64,000 bases of DNA from JBKPNJ01 sp963695705. GTDB taxonomy: Bacteria; Actinomycetota; Actinomycetes; Propionibacteriales; Nocardioidaceae. Below the pieces are notes generated by a model, which had not been told where the DNA came from, did no database searches, and worked only from the letters and a program-made list of their open reading frames with translations. How positions within the stretch are numbered: position 1 is the first letter of the stretch; the number at the start of each line of letters is the position of its first letter. The stretch is taken from the NCBI GenBank assembly GCA_963695705.1, contig CAVOHB010000009.1, positions 1,302,001 through 1,366,000 on the forward strand, in the 5' to 3' direction. Positions 7,922 to 16,826 of this stretch are shown piece after piece. The position numbers and the translations under genes were made by a program.

Positions 7922-9184
7922 TCACAGCGGGTCGCGGAGAAGGGGGCAGGTCATGCAGTGTCCACCTCCGCGGCCCTTGCCGAGCTCGAAGCCTTCGATC
8001 GTGACGACCTCGACGCCCGCTTCGCGCATCTTGGCGATCGTGTAGGTGTTGCGCTCGTAGGCGACCACGACGCCGGGCTCGAGAGCGACGACGTTGTTGC
8101 CGTCATCCCACTGTTCCCGCTCCTGCTGGTAGGCGTCGCCGCCGGTCTCCACGACCTGGAGTTCAGGTACGCCGAGAGCGTCGGCGACCGCACCGACGAA
8201 GCTCTCCTCCTCGGTGACGTGGAAGCTCCGCGCCGAGGAGCCCGGCCGGAGGCTGATTGCGCGGACCCCACCGATCACCTTGGGGTACGCCGTCGCCTTG
8301 TCGCGGTCCAGCAGCGTGAAGACCGTATCGAGATGCATGTGTGCGCGGTCCTTGGTCATCACCGCCGCAATGACGCGCTCGGCCGCGCCACTGGCGAAGA
8401 GCGCGCGTGCGATCTGCTCGATCATGCGAGCCTGCGTCCGCTCGCTGAGACCGATCAGCACGGTTCCGTTCCCGATCGGCTGGACGTCCCCGCCCTCCAG
8501 GGTTGAACGGCCGAAGTCGACGGCGTGGAACTTGCCGTCGTCACCGAGCTCGGGGTACCAGTACTCGAACTCGGCGTCCGCGAACATCGGGTGGTAGCGG
8601 TAGATCGCGGCGACGTTGTACGCCTCAAGCCGGCGAGCCGGCCAGTACATCGGGTTGATCGAGACGCCCCCGTAGATCCAGCACGACGAGTCACGCGTGA
8701 ACAACGTGTTCGGAAGCGGCGGGAGGACGAACATGCTGAGGTCGTCCAACGCGGCGGCCGGCAGGGAGGCACTCCGAAGTCTGCCGAGGTCCAGCCCTGA
8801 CTCTTCAACGGTCAGCCCACCAATGAGGTGCCTCGCGAGCTGGTCGGGCTTCATATCCCAAAGCGCGGCGCGAACCTCTTCGACGAGCGTCACACCGACC
8901 GTGTACTCCGACGCGGTGACTTCGATGAGCCGGCGCCGGCCTTCGTCGCTGGCCGCGAGAGCCTCGGACAGCAGGTCCAGGAACAGGAACACCTCCACGT
9001 CCCGCTCGCGCATCCTGGCGACGAACTGGTCGTGCTCGAACTGCGCACGCTCGACCCAGAGGACGTCGTCGAACAACAGGTCGTCGTGATTGGAGGGGGT
9101 GAGCCTCTTGAGGCTGAGGTCCGGCCTGTGGACCATCACCTTTCGCAGCCGTCCTACCTCGGAGTGAACCCCGAACGTCGTCAT
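7922..9184 (-). CDS. arcA: Arginine deiminase
   Basis: Hydrolyses arginine to citrulline and ammonia, the first step of the fermentative arginine deiminase pathway. At 420 residues it has the expected length. Visible marks are GVHSEVGRLRKVMVHRP at the N-terminus, NTLFTRDSSCWIYGGV (substrate-binding FTRD), LEGGDVQPIGNGTVLIGLSER, HMHLDTVFTLLDRD with the catalytic His, and the C-terminal GGGHCMTCPLLRDP containing the nucleophilic Cys. It lies 30 nt after arcC and 14 nt before the small ORF, in the order arcB-arcC-arcA. Ammonia release would counter acid stress and citrulline feeds ArcB. Confidence 0.97.
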   Translation of the reverse strand: MTTFGVHSEVGRLRKVMVHRPDLSLKRLTPSNHDDLLFDDVLWVERAQFEHDQFVARMRERDVEVFLFLDLLSEALAASDEGRRRLIEVTASEYTVGVTLVEEVRAALWDMKPDQLARHLIGGLTVEESGLDLGRLRSASLPAAALDDLSMFVLPPLPNTLFTRDSSCWIYGGVSINPMYWPARRLEAYNVAAIYRYHPMFADAEFEYWYPELGDDGKFHAVDFGRSTLEGGDVQPIGNGTVLIGLSERTQARMIEQIARALFASGAAERVIAAVMTKDRAHMHLDTVFTLLDRDKATAYPKVIGGVRAISLRPGSSARSFHVTEEESFVGAVADALGVPELQVVETGGDAYQQEREQWDDGNNVVALEPGVVVAYERNTYTIAKMREAGVEVVTIEGFELGKGRGGGHCMTCPLLRDPL

Positions 9185-9214
9185 GTCTCCTCCAATTCAC
9201 AATCTCCAGAGCCG

Positions 9215-10126
9215 TCACGCGACGACTTGGGTCCCGCCGTGCCCTTCGATGATCCCGGCGATGTCTTCCAGCGCGCCGATGGCCGCGCGCCCGCCCGTCG
9301 CCTCCACGAACCGGGCCGCCGCGTCGACCTTGGGTCCCATGGACCCGGCTGGGAACGGGAGCTTTCGTAGCGCTGCCGGCCGCACTGTTTCCAAGCGGTG
9401 CTGTTCGGGCGTGCCCCATCCGGTGTAAACGCCGTCGACGTCGGTTGCCATCACGAAGAGGTCCGCATCCACCTCACGGGCGAGCAGCTCGCTGGCAAGG
9501 TCTTTGTCGATGACGGCCTCCACGCCGGTCAGGGTCCGCTCCGCACCGGGTTCGAACATCGTCGGAACCCCGCCTCCGCCGGCACAGATGACGGTGACCC
9601 CCTTGTCGAGGAGCCATCGGATCGGGCGGATCTCGAAGATGCGTCGCGGCTCGGGCGACGGCACGACACGTCGCCAGTAGTCGCCATCTGCCTTGCAGGT
9701 CCAGCCCTTCTCACTGGCGAGCTGGTCGGCCTGCGCCTGCGTATAGACGGGCCCCACGAACTTCGTGGGGTCGGTGAAGGCCGGGTCAGCCGGGTCGACC
9801 TCCACCATGGTGAGGATCGTGGCGATCGGCTGGTCGGGCGGCAGCACGTTTCCCAGCTCCTGCTCGAGGACGTAGCCGATCATGCCTTCGGTCTGGGCGC
9901 CGAGGACGTCGAGCGGGTAGGGCTCGACGTCGACGTACGCCGCTGCCTGGAGTGCGAGGAGCCCGACCTGCGGACCGTTGCCGTGCGAGAGCACGAGTTC
10001 ATGGTCGGCGGCCACCTTGGCCAGGGCCGGCGCAGCCATCCTTACGTTGCCGCGCTGCATCTCGGCCGTCATCGGCTCGCCTCGCTTGAGGAGGGCGTTG
10101 CCACCCAACGCCAGGACCACTCTCAT
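9215..10126 (-). CDS. arcC: Carbamate kinase
   Basis: Transfers phosphate from carbamoyl phosphate to ADP, the ATP-yielding step of the arginine deiminase pathway. It has 303 residues of the amino-acid-kinase fold: VLALGGNALLKRGEP at the start, LSHGNGPQVGLL, VICAGGGGVPTMFEPG, VIDKDLASELLAREVDADLF, and FPAGSMGPKVDAAARFVEATGG near the end. ATG 10126 lies 12 nt after the arcB stop, so the genes are co-transcribed. The reading frame is intact. Confidence 0.97.
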   Translation of the reverse strand: MRVVLALGGNALLKRGEPMTAEMQRGNVRMAAPALAKVAADHELVLSHGNGPQVGLLALQAAAYVDVEPYPLDVLGAQTEGMIGYVLEQELGNVLPPDQPIATILTMVEVDPADPAFTDPTKFVGPVYTQAQADQLASEKGWTCKADGDYWRRVVPSPEPRRIFEIRPIRWLLDKGVTVICAGGGGVPTMFEPGAERTLTGVEAVIDKDLASELLAREVDADLFVMATDVDGVYTGWGTPEQHRLETVRPAALRKLPFPAGSMGPKVDAAARFVEATGGRAAIGALEDIAGIIEGHGGTQVVA

Positions 10127-10138
10127 CGTCGCCTCCAG

Positions 10139-11141
10139 TCACGCGCCGAGCGTTGCCACCATGACGGCCTTGATCGTGTGCATACGGTTCTCGGCCTGGT
10201 CGAAGACGATCGAGTGCTCGGATTCGAACACGTCGTCGGAGACCTCGAGGCCGTCGAGGCCGTACTTCTCGAAGATCTCCTCACCGACCTTGGTCTGCCG
10301 GTTGTGGAAGGCGGGCAGGCAGTGCAGGAACCTCACCTTCGGGTTGCCGGTCCGCTGCACGACGTCCATGTTCACCTGGTAGGGCTTGAGCAGCCGGATG
10401 CGTTCCTCCCACACCTCCGCGGGCTCGCCCATGGACACCCACACGTCTGTGTAGAGGTAGTCGACGCCGGAGACACCCTCGTCCACATCCTCGGTCAGGG
10501 TCAGCCTCGCGCCGGTCTCGGCGGCGATGTCCTGACACTGCTTGACGAGGCGGTCGTTCGGCCACAGGTGCTCCGGGGCGCACAGCCGGACATCCATCCC
10601 GAGCTTGCAGCCTCCGACCATGAGGGAGTTGCCCATGTTGTTGCGGGCGTCGCCGAGGTAGCAGTACGCGATCTCGGTCAGGTGCTTGTCGCTGTGCTCG
10701 GTCATGGTGAGGACGTCGGCGAGGATCTGCGTCGGGTGGAACTCGTCGGTCAGCCCGTTCCACACCGGCACCCCGGCGTACTGGGCGAGGATCTCGACGC
10801 TCTCCTGGGAGAAGCCGCGGTACTCGATGCCGTCGAAGGTCCTGCCCAGCACCCGGGCGGTGTCCTTCATGGACTCCTTGTGCCCGATCTGTGAGCCGCT
10901 CGGCTCGAGATAGGTGACGTGTGCACCCTGGTCCTTCGCGGCGACCTCGAAGGCGGTACGCGTCCGCGTCGAGGTCTTCTCGAAGATGAGGGCGATGTTC
11001 TTGCCCAGCAGTCGCGGTCTCTCGTACCCGCCGTACTTCGCGGCCTTCAGCTCGGCGGAGAGCACGGAGCAGGTGCCGCAGCTCGTCCGGCGTGAAGTCC
11101 AGCTCCTTGAGGAAGTGCCGGTTGCGGAGGTTGTAGGACAT
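10139..11141 (-). CDS. arcB: Ornithine carbamoyltransferase, catabolic; +1 frameshift in this sequence
   Basis: Catalyses phosphorolysis of citrulline to ornithine and carbamoyl phosphate. The restored protein is about 333 residues: MSYNLRNRHFLKELDFTPDE, then IALIFEKTSTRTRTAFE (carbamoyl-phosphate loop STRTR), HPTQILADVLTM, and VRFLHCLPAFH (HCLP). The first 27 residues and the rest are in different frames: one extra base in CTCCGTG around 11066-11067 breaks the gene; deleting it gives the normal HLL-x-LSAELKAAKYGG. If real, the enzyme is lost and the pathway blocked; a sequencing indel is more likely since both sides are well conserved. It starts 13 nt after the P-type ATPase stop and is followed 12 nt later by arcC. 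Confidence 0.92.
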
Positions 11142-11154
11142 GGGGGTTCCTTGT

Positions 11155-13915
11155 CTAGGCGAGTGACGGTGACGGGGTTGTCCCAGCCGCGACGTCGACC
11201 TGCTTACGGCGACGCAGCACGAGCTTGATGAGCTCCTCGACGACCAGGAGGCTGAGGGCGATGCTGCCGCAGATGGCCCACTGGTCGGCGCTCAGCGGAG
11301 TCGTGTCGAAGATGCGCTCCAGGATGTTCAGCGCCGTGATGGCGACCACGGCGAGGAGCGAGAGTCCATACCTGCGCAGCTGGGTCGCGCCGGGGATGGC
11401 CGATCGCGAGAAGATCGTCCCGTCCTGGTCCCGGGCCAGGAAGCCGGCGGCCACGTGGAACAGCGACAGCGTCGTGAGGAGCATCGTGGAGGCGACCACG
11501 GCGCCGTCCTGGTCGTGTCCGATCTGGTAGGCAACAAGGGAGCCGACCGTCATCACGAGCCCCTGCAGGCAGAGCCGGACCCAGTTGGCGGTCGAGAGCA
11601 CGGGGGTCCCGACCGGGCGTGGCGGACGCTTCATCAGTCCGGCAGTGGGTTCGTCGAAGCCGAGGGCGATGGCGATCGGGATGTCCACGACCATGTTCAG
11701 CCACAGGATCTGCAGCGGGTTGAGCGGGGCGCCGTTCGCGATCCCGAAGATCCCGGCTCCGAGGAAGATGGCGATGTAGGCGACCAGGGTGGACATCTGG
11801 AACCGGAGATACTTGAGCAGATTGTCGTACAGTGCTCGGCCGTAGGCGACCGCCTTCACGATCGTCGCGAAGTTGTCGTCGGTGAGGATCATCACCGCGG
11901 CTTCCTTCGACACCTCGGTGCCGGTGATGCCCATCGCGACCCCGATGTCCGCCGCCTTGAGGGCGGGAGCGTCGTTGACCCCGTCACCCGTCATGGCCGC
12001 GATGTTGCCGCTGCGCTTCAGGAGCTGGACCAGCCTTATCTTGTCCTCCGGTGCGACCCGCGCCACGACTCCGATGTCCGGCAGCTGTTCCAGCAGCTCC
12101 TCGTCGCTCATCGCAGCGAAGGCGGTGCCGGTGATCGCCCGTCCCTCGATCCCGAGCTCGCCTGCGATCGCGGCCGCGGTGGTCGCGTGGTCTCCTGTGA
12201 TCATGCGCACCCGGATGCCGGCGGCCTTGCACTCGGCGATGGCTGCCTTCGCCTCCGCCCGGGGCGGGTCGACGATTCCCACCATCGCCAGCAGAGTGAG
12301 GTCATCCACCAGGCCGATGAGTGCGCCGTCGGCCGAGAACCCTGCTCTCGGGAAGTCCCGTTGCGCCACGACCATGACGCGCTCCCCGTTCCCGGCGATG
12401 CGGTCGTTGGCGTCGATGGCGAGCTGCTGGTTCTCCTGGGTGACCGGGACCAGACCGCCGTCAGGATTCCGGTAATAGCCTGCCCTGGAGATGAGCACGT
12501 CAGGAGCGCCCTTGACGTAGCAGCGGACCACCGGCTCGCCGTTCGCGCCCTCCATCTCGTGGAAGGTGGCCATGAACTTGTAGTCGGAGTCGAACGGCAC
12601 CTCCGCGATCCGCGGGAAGGCACGTCTGGTCTCGTCGATGTCGAGCCCGCCTTTGGCACCGAGAACGATGAGCGCACCCTCGGTCGGATCGCCGATGAGG
12701 CTGTCCCCGTCGAGCACCGCGTCCGCGCACAAGACCATCGGCAGCAGATACGGGTCAAGGTCGAACCGCGAGCCGCCGACATGCGTGATCTCACCGTCGG
12801 TCCGATACCCCTCTCCTGACACATTGAAGCGGTTCTGCCCTGGGATCACCAGCTCCCGAGCCGTCATCTTGTTCAGGGTCAGCGTGCCGGTCTTGTCCGA
12901 GCAGATGACGGACGTCGAACCGAGTGTCTCCACCGCCGGGAGCCGTTTCACGATCGCGTTGCGCTTCGCGATCTCCCGCGTGCCCAGGGAGAGCAGGGCC
13001 GTGACCACAGCCGGCAGGCCGGTCGGGATCGCGGCCACCGCCAGGGCGACGCCGGTGATGAACAGCGTGTCGAACGACTCGTCGCGGAGCAGGCCCAGGA
13101 TGACAACGAGCACGAGCGCGATCCCGGCGATGACCGCGATGATCTTGGAGAGCCCGTCCAGCTGCTTCTGCAGCGGGGTCTTGTCGGTCTCGGTGTTGGA
13201 CAGCAGGTCGGCGATGTGACCGATCTCTGTGCCCATCCCTGTCGCGGTGACGATGAGCTCGCCGCGTCCGCGGGTGACGGAGGTGTTCATGTACGCGACA
13301 CAGATGCGGTCACCGAGGGGAACGTCTTCGCCCGGGACCGACTCCGTGGTCTTGCCGACGGGCAGGCTCTCCCCGGTGAGAGCGGCTTCCTCGATCTCGA
13401 GGGTGGCGGCGACGCTGATCCGGCCGTCCGCTGGAATCCGGTTGCCCGCCTCCACCAGCACGATGTCGCCGGGCACGAGCTCCTCGGCGTCGACCTCGAC
13501 GGCTTGGCCGTCCCGCCGTACCCGGGCGATCGTCTTCATCATCTGCGAGAGCGCCTTGACGCTCTCCTCCGCCTTCGACTCCTGGCGCAGACCGATGACG
13601 GCGTTGAACAGGGTGAGCCCGGCCAGCACCACCGACGTACCGACGTCCTGGGTCGCGATGAGGTTGATCACCGCAGCCGCGAGCAGCACGATCTGCATGA
13701 AGTCCTGGTACTGCCGGAGGAAAGCCTGGAAGCCGGACTCCGTTCTTGGTGGCGGTGAGTCGGTTGGGACCGTGCTCCTGGAGGCGGCGACGTGCCTCGT
13801 CGGCGCTCAGGCCCTGGGCCGGGTCGACGCCGAGCTGCTGGGCGACCTCGGTGGCCTCGAGCGAGGCGCTGCTGACCTGCGTGGGCGCATCCATCGTAGG
13901 GTCCTGGGTCGCCAT
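11155..13915 (-). CDS. Cation-transporting P-type ATPase (type II, CtpF-like); frameshift near 13740
   Basis: ATP-driven cation pump of about 919 residues once the frame is restored. The N-terminal cation-ATPase domain has VAQQLGVDPAQGLSADEARR; then come the actuator TGES loop, the phosphorylation site CSDKTGTLTLNKMT, nucleotide binding KGAPDVLIS, the hinge MTGDGVNDAPALKAADIGVAM, and C-terminal membrane helices. The M4 motif reads AAIPTGLPAVV rather than the PEGLP of Ca2+ pumps, and M6 has LNMVVDIPIAIALGFD, so ion specificity is uncertain. One extra base at 13740-13741 separates the first 60 residues from the rest (restored KNESGFQAFLRQYQDFMQIV). It is first in the arc operon, 13 nt before arcB, which suggests a role in ion or pH balance during arginine fermentation. 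Confidence 0.9.
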
Positions 13916-14092
13916 GAGCCGTCCCGTCACTCGTCGGGTTCTTGCCGCCGCGTGGTGCTCGGTTCGCACACACTGCGGATCACCACGATCACGCGCGCCC
14001 GGGTGGTCGGGCACTACCCGCGAGCGGGTGGACTCACCACCCTGTCGCGGTGGCGGCTGACCGGCCGTCCGTGATCGCGTCACGCTCGGCTC
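13916..14092. other. Upstream region of the arc operon with a 17-bp inverted repeat
   Basis: No gene is seen here. GGGTGG (14026-14031) and CCACCC (14037-14042) form a perfect inverted repeat around a 5-nt centre, about 110 nt before the P-type ATPase start, suitable for an operator or an upstream activator site. No convincing -10/-35 pair or known regulator box was found. Confidence 0.3.
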
Positions 14093-14240
14093 ATGCACCG
14101 GCGCCTCGCGCTCCCTCTTGCCATGGCCATATTCGTGCTCGCCGTCGACACCTCTTTGATGAACGTGTCGATCGCGTCTGTGGTCGCGACCTCGGCACGA
14201 CGGTCAGCGGAGGCGCGCACCACCTGCGACTGGTGGCCGC
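14093..14240 (+). pseudogene. Remnant of an MFS transporter N-terminus
   Basis: The frame from ATG 14093 encodes LALPLAMAIFVLAVDTSLMN followed by VSIASVV, the first transmembrane helix of a DHA2-type MFS pump. It matches closely the start of the MFS gene at 32960 (FVLVVDTSLMNVSI). After VV the homology continues in another frame as RDLGTTVSG, then ends. No further MFS sequence follows before the gene at 14312, so this is a short decayed fragment left by deletion or rearrangement, not an intact gene. Confidence 0.7.
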
Positions 14241-14311
14241 CAGGTGGCGTCGGGGGCCTCCAAGCAACGGCACCGGAGGCAACGCCTACGAGTCGTGCTC
14301 AGCCTCGAGCG

Positions 14312-14836
14312 TCAGTGCAACGCTGCCTTCAAGAGCGCGACCACGATGCCGAGCGACGCCCCGGCGAACGAGCTCGCGAGGCTACCGCGGAGCCCGAGGC
14401 CGCCGCGCCGACCCGCCAGGAAGCTGTAGAACGCCAGCAGAACGATGGTGCTCAGCAATGCGATCCAGGCGGCCGTGCTGAACTTGGCACCGGCGATGTG
14501 CGCGACCAGCAGAATCGCAAGCGGCACGAGCGAGGCCGCGGCGATCGTCCACGTCTCGGCCGCTGAGTGCCGCAGGGCGAGGAGCGGATGATGTCCCTCA
14601 CTGATCGCGCCTCCGATCGCGACCGCGTGCAGGTGCGCCAGCCAGTACACCGTGATTGTGCCGACCATCGCCACCGACAGCTCGGCTATTGATTCGGTGT
14701 GGCCGGCACCGGCCGCGATCACCGCCGCACAGACGACGGTGCCGGTGATGATCCCCTCACCGCCGGACACGAGACGAATCACGCCACGTCGTCCGCGGCC
14801 CGCTCCGACGGTCTCCGACGGCAGCTCACCAGACAT
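14312..14836 (-). CDS. Uncharacterised multi-span membrane protein
   Basis: A 174-residue hydrophobic protein with about five membrane segments, including IITGTVVCAAVIAAGAG, ELSVAMVGTITVYWLAHLHA, IAAASLVPLAILLVAHIAG and IALLSTIVLLAFYSFLAG. A conserved-looking HLHA and EGHHP lie between helices 2 and 3. GGGAGG stands 5 nt before ATG 14836, which fixes the start. It is divergent from the YfcC-family gene, with 156 nt between. I do not recognise the family with confidence; vaguely VIT-like features were not sufficient to name it. Confidence 0.7.
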   Translation of the reverse strand: MSGELPSETVGAGRGRRGVIRLVSGGEGIITGTVVCAAVIAAGAGHTESIAELSVAMVGTITVYWLAHLHAVAIGGAISEGHHPLLALRHSAAETWTIAAASLVPLAILLVAHIAGAKFSTAAWIALLSTIVLLAFYSFLAGRRGGLGLRGSLASSFAGASLGIVVALLKAALH

Positions 14837-14992
14837 ACGTCCTCCCTCAGGCTCCTGTCCTTGATGCTCACCTTTCGCGGACGGAGCGCAACCAGACTCG
14901 CCGGACGTCTGGTCACCCACCCCCTTCAGGGTGGTTACATGCCACCCCACGGCGGGGGAGGCTCGAACAGGATCATAGGAAGGTTACGCGCC
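14837..14992. promoter_or_regulatory. Divergent promoter region with two inverted repeats
   Basis: Between the divergent membrane-protein and YfcC genes, ACCAGAC (14891-14897) and GTCTGGT (14907-14913) form a perfect 7-bp inverted repeat with a 9-nt spacer. A few bases on, CCACCC (14917-14922) and GGGTGG (14929-14934) form a second. The same GGGTGG/CCACCC words, in the opposite arrangement, occur upstream of the arc operon at 14026-14042. Either could be an operator; both are candidates only. Confidence 0.35.
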
Positions 14993-16618
14993 ATGCCGTC
15001 AGACGAGCCGCGCCGGAAGTTCAAGTTCCCGACTGCCTTCACTGTCCTTGCGTGCGTCCTCCTGCTTGTCTGGCTGGCCTCGTTCGTCGTACCTGCGGGG
15101 AGCTACAAGCTCGACAAGAGCGGCGCTCCGATCCCGGGTTCGTACGAACAACTGCCCTCCTGTTCGGCCCCGGCGGCGACTGCTCCGTCGCTCAATGTCG
15201 AGTCGGCGGCAGAGAGCGGGCCATCGCCCGCGGATGCGAAGTACGCCCCTGGCGCCACTGTGAGCGATCTTGGCCTCCCGTGCGTCGACGACTCACTCTC
15301 GTTCCGGTTCAAGCAGCTGTGGGACTCCCCCGCCAACGGCCTCTACGGTGTCGAGAACAGCAGCGGCTTCGTCGGGCCGTGGGAGGAAGGCTTCCTTTAC
15401 GGGTCGGCGGCCATCTTCCTGTTCGTCCTCGCCGTCGGTGCGTTCATCACCGTCACCATGAAGACTGGCGCGATCCAAACCGGGATCGGGCGCCTCGCGC
15501 TGCGGTTCAGACACAGCGGATCCGTCCTGGTCGCCCTCCTGATGGCGGTGTTCGCCCTGGGCGGGACCAGCTACGGGATGTGGGAGGAGACCCTCGGTTT
15601 CTTCGTCCTGCTGGTGCCGCTTGCCCTCGCACTCGGCTATGACCGGATGGTGGCGGCCGCCATCATCTTCCTCGGGGCCGGGACCGGTGTGATCGCCTCG
15701 ACCGTCAACCCCTTCGCGACCGGGGTCGCGTCCGACGCTGCCGGCATCAGCATCGGCGACGGGATCGGCCTGCGGATCGCGATGTGGGTCGTCCTGGTCG
15801 CGATGGCGATCGCCTACGTCCTCTGGTACGCGCGTCGTGTCCTCCGTGACCCCAGCGCATCCGTGGTCGGCGTGTCACCCGGCGATGCAGAGAGTGCGCA
15901 GGGCCTCGTCACCGATGTCCCGCGGCTGACTGGGCGCCAGGGTGTCGTCCTCCTACTCTTCGGAGCGACCTTCCTACTGATGATCTATGGCTTCATCCCG
16001 TGGAACGACATCTGGAACGAGACGTTCAGCAACGACTTCCCGCTTCCGACGTTCGCCGACTTCTACTTCCCGGAAGCCGCAACCCTCTTCATCGTGATGG
16101 CCGTGGTCATCGGCCTGATCGCCCGACTGGGCGAGGAGGGCACCGTGACGACGATCGTCGCCGGCGCCTCGGACTTCCTCGGTGCGGGCCTCATCATCGT
16201 CGTCGCCCGCGGAATCACGGTCGTCATGAAGAACGCCTACATGACCGACACGATTCTGCAGAAGATGGAAAGTGCGGTCTCGGGCACGTCGAGCGGCACG
16301 TTCGCCGTGATCGCGTTCCTGGTGAACATCCCGATCGCGTTCCTGGTGCCGTCGTCGTCCGGGCACGCGGCGCTGGTCATGCCGATCCTCGCGCCACTGG
16401 CGGACTTCGCCCACGTTCCGCGCGAAATCGCGGTGACCTGCTTCCAGTCTGCCTCCGGGCTGGTGAACATCGTGACCCCCACGTCGGCGGTGATCATGGG
16501 TGGTCTCGCCCTGTCAAAGATCGGCTACGACCGATATCTGAAGTTCGTATGGCCCTTCGTCGTGGCTGTCTTCGTCGTGATCTGCGCGTTCGTCGGGCTC
16601 GCCGCTACGGTCGGTTGA
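14993..16618 (+). CDS. YfcC/DcuC-family carrier, possibly arginine/ornithine exchange
   Basis: Integral membrane carrier of 541 residues of the YfcC (C4-dicarboxylate-carrier-like) family with about 12 spans. Marks are FPTAFTVLACVLLLVWLASF with VVPAG after the first helix, GTSYGMWEETLGFFVLLVP, LGAGTGVIASTVNPFATG, VPSSSGHAALVMPILAPLAD and NIVTPTSAVIMGG. Residues 46-105 form an extracytoplasmic loop longer than in most relatives. Members of this family are often found beside arginine deiminase genes, so arginine/ornithine or amino-acid transport is plausible but not shown. ATG 14993 has AGGAAGG 10-16 nt upstream. Confidence 0.85.
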   Translation: MPSDEPRRKFKFPTAFTVLACVLLLVWLASFVVPAGSYKLDKSGAPIPGSYEQLPSCSAPAATAPSLNVESAAESGPSPADAKYAPGATVSDLGLPCVDDSLSFRFKQLWDSPANGLYGVENSSGFVGPWEEGFLYGSAAIFLFVLAVGAFITVTMKTGAIQTGIGRLALRFRHSGSVLVALLMAVFALGGTSYGMWEETLGFFVLLVPLALALGYDRMVAAAIIFLGAGTGVIASTVNPFATGVASDAAGISIGDGIGLRIAMWVVLVAMAIAYVLWYARRVLRDPSASVVGVSPGDAESAQGLVTDVPRLTGRQGVVLLLFGATFLLMIYGFIPWNDIWNETFSNDFPLPTFADFYFPEAATLFIVMAVVIGLIARLGEEGTVTTIVAGASDFLGAGLIIVVARGITVVMKNAYMTDTILQKMESAVSGTSSGTFAVIAFLVNIPIAFLVPSSSGHAALVMPILAPLADFAHVPREIAVTCFQSASGLVNIVTPTSAVIMGGLALSKIGYDRYLKFVWPFVVAVFVVICAFVGLAATVG

Positions 16619-16826
16619 TCTGGTACGAAACGCCGATCCGGACGTCGACCCACAGCCGGCGAGTCGGGCTTCGACTGACTGAGCGACCCGAGCAGCAAGC
16701 CGGTAGCCGCGACCGCGACCGCGACCGAGCTTTCGACCTACGTGCTTGAGGCGGGATACGACGGGGCACACCCGATCGCTACGCGTCCGAGGATCGGTGC
16801 GAGTGAGTCACAGAGCAACGGCCGTC

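Noticed and set aside
14312..14836. Vacuolar iron transporter (VIT) family
   Set aside because: The length and helix count are roughly similar, but the metal-binding Met/Glu pattern of VIT proteins is not seen, so I left it unnamed.
16700..16730. GCGACC hexamer repeated three times
   Set aside because: Only about 20 bp long, in a convergent intergenic region; slippage in GC-rich DNA is enough to explain it.
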